A DNA stretch of 12,930 nucleotides from assembly GCA_030837935.1 (NCBI GenBank), contig JAUQXU010000100.1, positions 1 to 12,930 of the forward strand, read 5' to 3'. The DNA is from Candidatus Brocadia sp. GTDB lineage: Bacteria > Planctomycetota > Brocadiia > Brocadiales > Brocadiaceae. Below, in pieces: positions 6,884 through 12,930 of this stretch (position 1 is its first letter; every line of letters starts with the position of its first letter). Made by a program: the position numbers and the translations under genes. Below the pieces are notes generated by a model that saw nothing but the letters and a program-made list of their open reading frames with translations, was not told the origin of the DNA and did no database searches.

Positions 6884-7240
6884 ACTTTTATTTTTGCCAC
6901 TGCAACTTTTGGCACATAGCTTTGATTCTGTGGTTAATTTAAGCCAAATATTTTTATAAAATATTTAGGTTGTTTTTACCTTAAGATGTAATAAATCATT
7001 GTTTATGAATAGGTTGCTGCATTTGTTTGTTTTCCCTGGTTTTGGTACGATACATGCTTATTTGTGTAAAAATGATTTTTTAAGGTATTTCAAGAAAATA
7101 CTACTTAAGAATTTGGGCGAATTACTATAAATGCAGTATCCTGCGCGTTATGTTAAAAGCTGTCAGATAACATTAAAGCCGTAAATTAGCGCTGTGTTAA
7201 TACAAGTATAGATTTAGTTTATTGACGGAGGTTAAAGGAA
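6884..7240 (+). other. Long AT-rich leader region of the first cytochrome gene
   Basis: No gene is supported in these ~360 bases. A 9-bp perfect hairpin made only of A and T lies at 6946-6966 (AAATATTTT, loop TAT, AAAATATTT). A weaker pair TGCCA/TGGCA (6895-6899 and 6910-6914) precedes it, and ATGTTA/TAACAT can pair around 7149-7175. A strong ribosome site, GGAGG at 7227-7231, ends the region. No known riboswitch is recognised. Confidence 0.4.
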
Positions 7241-7771
7241 TTGGTAAGAAAGACTTTTTTGGCAGGTTTGATTGCCGGTGTATGCATGATTGGAACTCAG
7301 GGGTTTGCCGAAGAGGCGCCTAAGGGTGAAAAGGAAAAGAGTGAATTGGCCAAGATCATGGGTGAAATAGATAGAAACTATAAGGCCGTAGAACAGATAT
7401 CCGGATATTATAAGTACACCAATAACGATTGGAAGGTTATCGCAGAATCGAGTACAAACATCGTTCAATTGACAAAGACAGTCATTAGTAAGTTTTCACG
7501 TCCTGACGACAAAAAATATCAGGATTTGAATAAGACGATGCTTTCAGAGGCCGAAAAGATGTTAGAAGTCGCAAGCCGCAAGGATGAGAAAGGTTCGTTA
7601 GAAGACGCCCAATGGCAAGTGCGACGATTAAGGCAAACCTGTGCTGTATGTCACAAACATTTAGGAATTCATATTTATCCGCAATTGTACCCTGGTAAAA
7701 AGGAGGAATTACAACCTGGGCAAGAGGAAATTCCGGCACCAAAAGAATCTGGTGTCCCGAAAGATTGGTAG
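7241..7771 (+). CDS. Exported monoheme cytochrome c, helical c'/c556-like, with C-terminal extension
   Basis: An electron-transfer protein exported across the membrane. Residues 1-23 are a Sec signal (basic VRK, hydrophobic core, cleavage likely after GFA). The mature part is mainly helical, and the single heme site CAVCH (134-138) lies near the end of the last helix, as in class II cytochromes. ELAKIM (35-40) aligns with ELCKKM in the next cytochrome; Met40 is a candidate sixth heme ligand, as in c556-type proteins. After the heme site comes an unusual ~38-residue tail rich in Pro, Glu and Lys, where relatives normally end within about ten residues. The start is a TTG at 7241 with GGAGG nine bases upstream; no ATG or GTG fits better. 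The gene probably has its own promoter. Redox partner unknown. Confidence 0.85.
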   Translation: MVRKTFLAGLIAGVCMIGTQGFAEEAPKGEKEKSELAKIMGEIDRNYKAVEQISGYYKYTNNDWKVIAESSTNIVQLTKTVISKFSRPDDKKYQDLNKTMLSEAEKMLEVASRKDEKGSLEDAQWQVRRLRQTCAVCHKHLGIHIYPQLYPGKKEELQPGQEEIPAPKESGVPKDW

Positions 7772-7860
7772 CGAATATTTACAAGGGACATTAAAATTAC
7801 GAAAAGGTAAGAGATTGGATTTGTGAAGTTTTTCCGCGCTAGCGTGAACAAAGTTTTTCC

Positions 7861-7889
7861 TTGACTCGTTTTGTCCCCAATGATATAGT
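7861..7889 (+). promoter_or_regulatory. Strong sigma-70-type promoter upstream of the second cytochrome gene
   Basis: TTGACT (7861-7866) and TATAGT (7884-7889) are separated by the optimal 17 nt; each differs from consensus at one base. Start would be near 7896, about 550 nt before the second cytochrome gene, giving a very long leader or an independent transcript. Two AAGTTTTTCC copies 25 bp apart lie immediately upstream and could be a regulator site. Confidence 0.6.
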
Positions 7890-7987
7890 GTCGGGAATTA
7901 GGATTTCTAAATTACCCAAGTGAGATATTGTTTTGAAATTAACCGCAGAGTAACCTTGATATATGTTGTAAATAGGAGCTAATTTTA

Positions 7988-8095
7988 TTGGTAACGGCTG
8001 CCATAGAGTTGGCTGCTATCCGCGATACCACCTATTTTCCCATACTTCTTTCTGCGCTAAAGACACATGTGTATTTGCTCCAAAAACAACCTTAA
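7988..8095 (+). CDS. Possible 35-aa small protein or gene fragment (TTG start)
   Basis: A TTG at 7988 preceded by AGGAG (7974-7978, nine bases upstream) opens a frame of 35 codons ending with TAA at 8093-8095. It contains TAAIELAAIRDTTYFPILLSA, a helical-looking stretch reminiscent of HEAT-type repeat helices, but too short to assign. The same TTG-plus-ribosome-site spacing is used by the first cytochrome gene. It could be a leader peptide in the long cytochrome transcript, a degraded gene end, or chance. Confidence 0.25.
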   Translation: MVTAAIELAAIRDTTYFPILLSALKTHVYLLQKQP

Positions 8096-8449
8096 TCTCC
8101 TTTTTTTCTCCTTTTATAGTAAGGATGAATAAAGGTACAGCTGCGGTGTCATTATTCAAGCGGAAGGTTGATGGGTGGGTAGTAGTTTGATTTTGTTTTT
8201 AGGTATTATGAAAAAATTATGATGTCTTGCACTATGCGTTTATATGTTTTTAGTTATGAAGGGAGGTGAAGGACGGGCCATATGTTGGGAGGGGGCGAAT
8301 TTCTGAATTTCAGGAATACTGATTGAAGAATGGGTGCCCTTTCTTGTTGAGGCGGTTTTGTTATTAAGAAGAATTGTTTCAGAGAAATTCGATAAATAGT
8401 CTGGATGCTTAATAAGTATTTTAAAAAAAGGAAAGTGAGGAGGGGAAAA

Positions 8450-8860
8450 ATGAGGCTAAAAAAAGGTATATTCGCCGGGACATTCACATTGTTCATCGCT
8501 GCGGTGTCATCTGTTAGTTATGGACAAGCAAGCCAGGGCGAGTTATGTAAAAAGATGTGGGATAACTTTCAGACAATGAGGGCAATGACGGGTCTTTCTG
8601 CAGCTAATGAAGGTGATTTTGCCAATTTTGCAAAAGCAGCAAAGGAAATTACGGCAGATACTGAGACTTCGAAGAGTAAATTCGCAACAGATAAAAATTA
8701 TAATGTTTTGAATGATGAGGTTCTCTATCATTCCAATGAAATTGATAAGGCATCAACAAACAAAGATCTGGAAGAAATTCAAGTACAATTCAGAAGGCTA
8801 ACCATAGCCTGCAGGAATTGTCATAAGATTTATAGGTCAGAGCTAAAGCTGGTTCCGTAA
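8450..8860 (+). CDS. Exported monoheme cytochrome c, helical c'/c556-like
   Basis: A small (136 aa) exported electron-transfer protein, paralogous to the first cytochrome. The signal peptide covers about residues 1-25 (RLKK, hydrophobic core, cleavage near SYG). The mature helical bundle carries one heme site, CRNCH (121-125), 11 residues from the C-terminus, the usual class II position. Shared features with the first cytochrome are ELCKKM (31-36, Met36 a candidate ligand), a middle NYNVLND against KYQDLN, and FRRL before the heme site. Cys33 is an extra cysteine in helix 1. An upstream ATG at 8405 would add 15 basic residues, but the AGGAGG at 8438-8443, six bases before 8450, decides the start. 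The third cytochrome gene follows after 46 nt on the same strand, so the two probably form an operon. Confidence 0.88.
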   Translation: MRLKKGIFAGTFTLFIAAVSSVSYGQASQGELCKKMWDNFQTMRAMTGLSAANEGDFANFAKAAKEITADTETSKSKFATDKNYNVLNDEVLYHSNEIDKASTNKDLEEIQVQFRRLTIACRNCHKIYRSELKLVP

Positions 8861-8906
8861 TATACTTAAAATATTCTACATAATAAAAACGAGGAGGGAT
8901 TGAATA

Positions 8907-9287
8907 ATGAAAATATTCCGCTTAGCATATATTATACCTGTTATTGCAGGTTTGGGACTATCTTTAGGCAGCACGGCATGGGCTTTAACAAAGCACACTC
9001 CTGGTGATACAACCAAGAGTCCCTATACCATTTTCGCAGGTCTCGGTTTTGCGGTTCAAGAGAGCTGTTATTTTTGCCACGGGACTGGTGGCACGGGTAC
9101 AGCAAAGGGACATGCGTTTGGGGTGCCGGATTTTACTGACGCAGCATTCCAAAGCGCCTGGACGGATGAAGCCTTGGTAAAACATATTAATGCAGGCAAG
9201 GGGAAATGTCCTGGATATCAAGGAAAAATGTCACCGGAAATGATTGAGAAAATGGTAGAGATCGTAAGGAATTTTGGTACGAAATAA
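8907..9287 (+). CDS. Exported class I monoheme cytochrome c
   Basis: A 126-aa exported cytochrome of the class I fold. A signal peptide spans about residues 1-26, with likely cleavage after AWA. The heme site CYFCH (54-58) is near the start of the mature domain and is followed by a glycine-rich loop, GTGGTGTAKG, and the landmark VPDFTDAAF (73-81). Met108 in GKMSPEMI is the likely sixth ligand, followed by the C-terminal helix (MIEKMVEIVRNF). Cys101 is an additional cysteine. The ATG at 8907 has AGGAGG nine bases upstream. It is the last gene of the cytochrome block and directly precedes a strong terminator. A shuttle role between membrane complexes or to the paired c'-like protein is plausible but not shown. 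Confidence 0.92.
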   Translation: MKIFRLAYIIPVIAGLGLSLGSTAWALTKHTPGDTTKSPYTIFAGLGFAVQESCYFCHGTGGTGTAKGHAFGVPDFTDAAFQSAWTDEALVKHINAGKGKCPGYQGKMSPEMIEKMVEIVRNFGTK

Positions 9288-9332
9288 CCCATTGATCGGT
9301 TGTATTCGTGATTTTCTATAGAAGTAAAAATA

Positions 9333-9368
9333 AAAGGGCATATGAAGTGTAAATTTCATATGCCCTTT
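9333..9368. terminator. Bidirectional intrinsic terminator
   Basis: AAAGGGCATATGAA (9333-9346) pairs perfectly with TTCATATGCCCTTT (9355-9368), a 14-bp stem with an 8-nt loop. On the plus strand it is followed by GCGTTTTT, ending the cytochrome operon 45 bases after its last stop. On the minus strand it is followed by TTATTTTTA, and it lies 22 bases past the stop of the cysteine hydrolase gene, so it can end both converging transcripts. Confidence 0.92.
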
Positions 9369-9390
9369 GCGTTTTTGTATAAAATCCCAC

Positions 9391-9933
9391 TTATATTATA
9401 TCCGCATGGAAAATACGTTTCATCTGTTGCAGGGCAAACCGATGTTCACGTTGTGAAAGCGCCGCAACACAATTCCCGGGGATTACAACCTTATAGCCTC
9501 TCATATAGGCATCTGCTGTGGTGTATAAAATACAGATATTAGTTACAACCCCGGTCAATATTACATGGGTGATACCTAATTTTTTTAACAGCCTATCCAA
9601 AGACGTTTTGTAGAAGCAGGCATATCTGGTTTTATATACAATATAATCTTCATTGTGTGGTTTAAGTTGTTTGATAACCTGTGCCCCATCGGTTCCTTTT
9701 ACGGCGTGTCTGGGCCATAACTTAAATTCCGGATCTTTATTTTTGTGTGCGTCACAGCAATAAATAATGGGAATATGGTTCTTCCTTGATTTTTTAATTT
9801 CTTTCCTGATATTGTCAATTATTGTCCTTGCCATTGGCACCTCAAGAGGGGATCCTTTCCTGACGAAATCATTCACCATATCACAAATAAGAAGCGCATA
9901 CTTTTCATCGTCGGGCTTTTTTAATTTTTTCAT
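9391..9933 (-). CDS. Isochorismatase-like cysteine hydrolase (nicotinamidase-like)
   Basis: A cytoplasmic amidase-type enzyme of the isochorismatase-like superfamily. The catalytic triad is visible: Asp18 in LLICDMVNDF, Lys101 in YKTRYACF and Cys134 in GVVTNICI, which also includes the family's cis-peptide loop. The stretch DAHKNKDPEFKLWPRHAVKGT (61-81) resembles the nicotinamidase metal-site region, with Asp61, His63 and His76 as candidate ligands; this makes nicotinamide or a similar amide more likely than isochorismate, but the substrate is unproven. Length (180 aa) is normal. It is the last gene of the minus-strand operon, 32 nt after the metallo-hydrolase gene, and is followed by the bidirectional terminator. 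No Shine-Dalgarno motif precedes the ATG at 9933. Alternative: a general cysteine hydrolase of unknown substrate. Confidence 0.9.
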   Translation of the reverse strand: MKKLKKPDDEKYALLICDMVNDFVRKGSPLEVPMARTIIDNIRKEIKKSRKNHIPIIYCCDAHKNKDPEFKLWPRHAVKGTDGAQVIKQLKPHNEDYIVYKTRYACFYKTSLDRLLKKLGITHVILTGVVTNICILYTTADAYMRGYKVVIPGNCVAALSQREHRFALQQMKRIFHADII

Positions 9934-9965
9934 AGTTCAGTTCGCTTTAAAATAAAAGGATTGTT

Positions 9966-10733
9966 TTAAACCGTAAACCTGGCAAAATCTTCCGCGAAAA
10001 CAATCTCGCCTTTATAAATGTTTTTAAGTTCATCGGGCACATGGTTATTATTCTTTCTGGAGGCATCGCAGACTGGATAAAAGTGTGACAATACTAATCT
10101 GTCACATTGGGACTCGCTCGCAATTTGAGCACAAAGCCGGGGAGTAAGATGTCCTTCGACCTTCTGATCGTCTGGAAAAGAGCATTCAAGGATCAGGGTA
10201 TTAACTTTTTTGGCGAGACGGAGAATGCCCGCACAGTAATCCGTATCGCCAGAGTACGTCAGGGTTTTACCATCCAGGGATTCTATGCGAAAGCCGATAC
10301 TGTGCATTGAATGTTGTAATGGTTCCACGATAATTTTCCAATCATCAGAAGTCAATTCTCCCCTATCGATCTCTTTGAGATGCAGGTCAAAGGTTTTCGG
10401 TTTTATAGTTTCCCCAAATACCGATAACAAACCTTCATGAAATGCTTTTAAACCTGTGGGACCTGTAACATAAAGAGGCTTCGTTCTTTTCGGGGCATTA
10501 TATCGCATTGCAAAAAGAATTGAAACGAGGTCGAGTGAGTGGTCTGGATGGAAATGGGAATAATTTATGTAGTCAATATCCAGATAGGTAACACCCGCAA
10601 GGAATAACTGTCGTAAAGACCCAGGGCCGGTATCAAAAAGGAGGTGTTTGTCTTTTATCGTTATAAGAGTACATGGATATGCCCTGGTCTTCGATGGCAT
10701 TCCCGTGCCCGAACCGATAATCGTCAGTTCCAT
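9966..10733 (-). CDS. Metallo-beta-lactamase-fold hydrolase, RNase Z-like
   Basis: A two-metal hydrolase. The core signature is SHFHPDHS, with His60, His62, Asp64 and His65; other expected ligands are His141 or His144 (QHSMHSIGF), Asp163 in YSGDTDYC and His217 in SHFYP. GHLTPRLC (194-201) and the opening MELTIIGSGTGMP are features of the RNase Z-related branch. The long flexible arm of true tRNA-processing RNase Z is not evident, so activity on tRNA 3' ends is uncertain; phosphodiester substrates are likely. Length is 255 aa. The ATG at 10733 lies inside the end of the phosphodiesterase gene (10-nt overlap) with no Shine-Dalgarno motif, so translational coupling is likely. Its pairing with a phosphodiesterase-type enzyme suggests a shared phosphate-ester substrate, but this is a guess. 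Confidence 0.9.
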   Translation of the reverse strand: MELTIIGSGTGMPSKTRAYPCTLITIKDKHLLFDTGPGSLRQLFLAGVTYLDIDYINYSHFHPDHSLDLVSILFAMRYNAPKRTKPLYVTGPTGLKAFHEGLLSVFGETIKPKTFDLHLKEIDRGELTSDDWKIIVEPLQHSMHSIGFRIESLDGKTLTYSGDTDYCAGILRLAKKVNTLILECSFPDDQKVEGHLTPRLCAQIASESQCDRLVLSHFYPVCDASRKNNNHVPDELKNIYKGEIVFAEDFARFTV

Positions 10734-12064
10734 TGTACAAAATTTTTACCGTCCATATCACCGGGTATGGGAATATCCAGTGAATTCAAGATAGTTGCGG
10801 TAACGTCAATAATCTCTAAAGGATGCTTGGTAATATTTTTGTGATTAATATACACAAAGGCGTCATTGTAGGTATGCATACCGCTAAAAACACCCTTACT
10901 AAGAAGTGTTTCTTTATAGATTGCTCCCTTTAAATCATAACCATGCTTTGGTTCAATGACAAGATCGGGCGCCTTATTAAAATTTTCACCCTGGTAAATT
11001 TCTTCCCGCTTGTGGATTCTGTCAATAATAGTTGTTTGTGTAACCGGATCTTTGAGTCCTGTAAGTTTTGATATAAGGGTGTTCCTCAATTGTTCATAAT
11101 CATTACCGGGTTCTACGCATCCCATTGGTTCTCTCCCTCTAAGATTGACATAAATTCTTCCGGGATCAAGGCAGTATACCCTAGACCCCGCTCCGATATC
11201 AGATAAGGCTTTCGGAGGGATTGTTTTAAAATTTAAAAATCCCTCTTCTTTTAACCAATGATTAATATATACCTCTTGTTGTAATGTACAGAATCCATGA
11301 TCAGATAAGAGAATAAGGGTGGTGTCATTATCTATATTCTCCATAATCTTGCCAAGAGCGGCATCGATTGTTTTGTAATAGTTCAGAAATAAAGGACTGT
11401 ATTTTGAGTCATTTTTCTCCAAGAACTCCCAGAAGAAGTGATGGAGCCGGTCTGTTTCCGTAAATATGCCAATAAAGAGATCCCATGCTTCGTTTTTCAT
11501 AAAATGAAGCATGGCCCGGGTTCTTTTCTCCAGGGTAAGAAACAAATCCTCAAACAATTTATCCTTTGATTCATGAATAAGTTGTGTTTCAACATCGATT
11601 TTGTAACCCATATCTTTCAGCGTGGGCACAATTGAAGCTGGAAACGATGCACGAGCAAGGTCTATCGCTACGAATCCTGATATGAGTATCCCATTCATTG
11701 CCATGGCAGGATACGTTGACGGTACGTTAATCACGACAGAACGCTTATTATAATTACTGAGGATATCCCAAATCGGTTTACCCTGTATGTGTTTGGAATT
11801 AGGGTAATATATGTCATAGGTATTGGGAATTCTGTCCATAAAGCCAAAGATACCGTGTTTGGCTGGATTTTTGCCCGTCATAAAAGATGTCCATGCCACG
11901 GATGATATAGCAGGGTGCGTGGATTTCATCTCCCGAAGTGAACCTGCAGATAGTAATTTGGAGAAATTCGGGCATATCCCTTGTTGTGTTAACTTATCGA
12001 TAAGACTGTACGGGGTTCCATCAAGTCCAATGACCACCGCTTTTTTCTTCGTATGTTTACCCAT
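10724..12064 (-). CDS. Alkaline-phosphatase-superfamily phosphodiesterase (type I phosphodiesterase/nucleotide pyrophosphatase-like)
   Basis: A 446-aa metal-dependent phosphoesterase. Candidate metal ligands appear in family order: Asp15 in VIGLDGTP; the nucleophile region STHPAISSVAWTSFMTG (48-64, Ser54 or Ser55 the likely nucleophile); Asp205 and His209 in TETDRLHHFFW; Asp255-His256 in LLSDHGF; and His397 in SGMHTYND. It belongs to the NPP-like group often annotated as alkaline phosphatase family protein. There is no signal peptide or membrane segment, so it is likely cytoplasmic, unlike many exported relatives. Substrates could be nucleotide, sugar-nucleotide or phospholipid head-group esters. 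It begins 4 nt after the flavoprotein gene's stop and overlaps the next gene by 10 nt. No Shine-Dalgarno motif precedes the ATG at 12064. Confidence 0.9.
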   Translation of the reverse strand: MGKHTKKKAVVIGLDGTPYSLIDKLTQQGICPNFSKLLSAGSLREMKSTHPAISSVAWTSFMTGKNPAKHGIFGFMDRIPNTYDIYYPNSKHIQGKPIWDILSNYNKRSVVINVPSTYPAMAMNGILISGFVAIDLARASFPASIVPTLKDMGYKIDVETQLIHESKDKLFEDLFLTLEKRTRAMLHFMKNEAWDLFIGIFTETDRLHHFFWEFLEKNDSKYSPLFLNYYKTIDAALGKIMENIDNDTTLILLSDHGFCTLQQEVYINHWLKEEGFLNFKTIPPKALSDIGAGSRVYCLDPGRIYVNLRGREPMGCVEPGNDYEQLRNTLISKLTGLKDPVTQTTIIDRIHKREEIYQGENFNKAPDLVIEPKHGYDLKGAIYKETLLSKGVFSGMHTYNDAFVYINHKNITKHPLEIIDVTATILNSLDIPIPGDMDGKNFVQWN

Positions 12065-12068
12065 TGCG

Positions 12069-12930
12069 TTATATTTTCATTCCGATCTCTATACCTTCAG
12101 CGACGGCCTCAAGTGCTGTTCTGCCTTCTGCAGCATCACCAACCGTGTAAACATCAGGGACAAAGGATTGAATAGATGCTGCAAGCGCACCGTTGGGTTG
12201 ATGGAGCGTGGGGATAACGATAGTTGCAAACCCCTCAAGTTTTTGGTCTGCCTCCCTCCGCCGGCTAATAACGATATAATCGCGCCCAATCTCAGTGACC
12301 TTTGTGTTGACATATAATTGAGCGCCCGTCTTCTTAAGACGCTCACAAACATGATAACGAGGGTGTGCAACCAATCCCAACCCAAAAATCCGCCTCATTT
12401 CAATAAGGGTAACCTTCTTACCGTTTGAGACGAGAAAGTCGGCAAGCTCACAACCCTCAGGCCCTCCTCCAACAATAGCCACATTGTTTCCGATGGATTC
12501 TGCAGTTGTGAAAGCATCCTTAACATTGAGTACGCCGTTATTTTGTGAACCATTAATTTCAACAGGCACATTCTTGGCGCCATGTGCCAGAACAACTACA
12601 TCGGCTGAGAATTGTTTGATAGATTCTGCGGTTGCTTCTTTGTTGAACTGGATCACGGTGGTTGTTTTTTTTACCTGATTTATTAAATAATCGAGGAATT
12701 TTCCCAACGACTCTTTTTTGGGCGCCAGGGATGCGTAACGGAAACTTCCGCCAAACTGGGACTCCTTTTCCCACAAGGTAACATTATGTCCACGACTGGC
12801 TAATACCTGTGCAGCAGATAACCCGGCAGGTCCACCCCCAACAACGAGTATTTTTTTTGGTTGTTCGGTTTTCCGTATGTGAGAAATGCCTTCTTTACCA
12901 ATATAGGGGTTGACCGTACATACAAGCTTT
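12069..12930 (-). CDS. Old-Yellow-Enzyme/2,4-dienoyl-CoA-reductase-like FAD oxidoreductase, C-terminal part
   Basis: The open frame reaches the right edge, so only about 286 C-terminal residues are present; internal TTG or ATG codons near 12776 are not the true start. At the edge it reads CTVNPYIGKEG, which matches the last cysteine of the 4Fe-4S site in the family of 2,4-dienoyl-CoA reductase and trimethylamine dehydrogenase. Then come KKILVVGGGPAGLSAAQ (FAD Rossmann motif) with a following acidic residue WEKE, a central VAIVGGGPEGCELADFL (second, NAD(P)-type, dinucleotide motif) and TVGDAAEGRTALEAVAEG (FAD closing motif). The missing N-terminal half should be an FMN-binding barrel. It likely reduces an enone or related compound with NAD(P)H. 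It is the upstream-most visible gene of the minus-strand operon; the promoter is outside the window. Confidence 0.88.
   Translation of the reverse strand, partial: KLVCTVNPYIGKEGISHIRKTEQPKKILVVGGGPAGLSAAQVLASRGHNVTLWEKESQFGGSFRYASLAPKKESLGKFLDYLINQVKKTTTVIQFNKEATAESIKQFSADVVVLAHGAKNVPVEINGSQNNGVLNVKDAFTTAESIGNNVAIVGGGPEGCELADFLVSNGKKVTLIEMRRIFGLGLVAHPRYHVCERLKKTGAQLYVNTKVTEIGRDYIVISRRREADQKLEGFATIVIPTLHQPNGALAASIQSFVPDVYTVGDAAEGRTALEAVAEGIEIGMKI

Larger units (their letters stand above)
7772..8449 (+). other. Long region between first and second cytochrome genes; possible leader or small RNA
   Basis: About 680 bases without a convincing gene. It contains a promoter at 7861-7889, a repeated AAGTTTTTCC (7826-7835 and 7851-7860) just before it, a small TTG-start reading frame (7988-8095), another tiny frame MNKGTAAVSLFKRK (8125-8190) with a weak ribosome site, and a small palindrome CTGAATTTCAG (8303-8313). 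No intrinsic terminator is seen after the first cytochrome gene, so read-through is possible. Confidence 0.4.

Noticed and set aside
6910..6925. Possible sigma-54 promoter (TGGCAC-N5-TTTGA)
   Set aside because: The -24 half is perfect but the required GC at -12 is absent, so it does not meet the consensus.
8282..8326. Tiny frame after a GGAGGTGA site (about 14 codons)
   Set aside because: Too short and of low-complexity sequence; no support beyond the ribosome-like site.
8405..8449. Longer start for the second cytochrome (ATG at 8405)
   Set aside because: Adds a lysine/arginine-rich stretch before the signal peptide; AGGAGG six bases before 8450 supports the shorter form.
11823..12317. 164-aa plus-strand frame
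   Set aside because: Antisense to the phosphodiesterase and flavoprotein genes, both with clear catalytic motifs; cysteine-rich low-likelihood composition.
12559..12776. Start of the flavoprotein at the TTG near 12776
   Set aside because: The frame stays open to the window edge and encodes the FAD motif and the 4Fe-4S cysteine motif upstream, so this is internal.

Overview
The window reads as a moderately AT-rich bacterial chromosome segment. The best guess for the host is an anammox-type planctomycete (Brocadiales) or a similar environmental anaerobe. This rests only on three small exported c-type cytochromes, long AT-rich leaders, a TTG start and a lineage-mixed gene set, so treat it as a weak inference. 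No rRNA, tRNA, CRISPR array or intact transposase gene was found.

Left part (1-2566): an RND efflux pair on the minus strand, with a lipoprotein adaptor at 672-1823 followed by the pump gene, which runs off the left edge. Its upstream region holds two copies of a 40-bp direct repeat flanking a plausible promoter. Beyond it lie a frameshifted unknown gene remnant (2130-2508) and a 12-bp perfect inverted repeat (2509-2566) that looks like a miniature mobile or dispersed element and supplies the start codon of the next gene.

Middle part (2559-6821): an M28-type metallopeptidase (plus) converges on a minus-strand pair, a nitroreductase and a PPC/DUF296 protein. A divergent phosphohexomutase gene (plus, 4982-6610) follows, and then a short remnant of a concentrative nucleoside transporter. 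Dispersed-repeat-like sequence lies in the divergent intergenic region.

Cytochrome region (6822-9370): three exported monoheme cytochromes c on the plus strand. The first two are paralogous helical proteins with a C-terminal heme site (cytochrome c'/c556-like) and the third is a class I type. Two strong sigma-70-type promoters (6850-6877 and 7861-7889) sit about 360 and 560 bases upstream of the first and second cytochrome genes, so long leaders or small RNAs are possible. A perfect 14-bp terminator hairpin closes the block and also serves the opposite strand.

Right part (9391-12930): a compact minus-strand operon read from right to left. It encodes an Old-Yellow-Enzyme/2,4-dienoyl-CoA-reductase-like flavoprotein (C-terminal part only), an alkaline-phosphatase-superfamily phosphodiesterase, an RNase-Z-like metallo-beta-lactamase-fold hydrolase and a nicotinamidase-like cysteine hydrolase. 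Gaps are 4 nt, a 10-nt overlap and 32 nt, which suggests co-transcription; their shared role is unknown. No clearly new defence or mobile system is visible. The least explained parts are the long cytochrome leaders and the junction of broken genes around 2130-2570.
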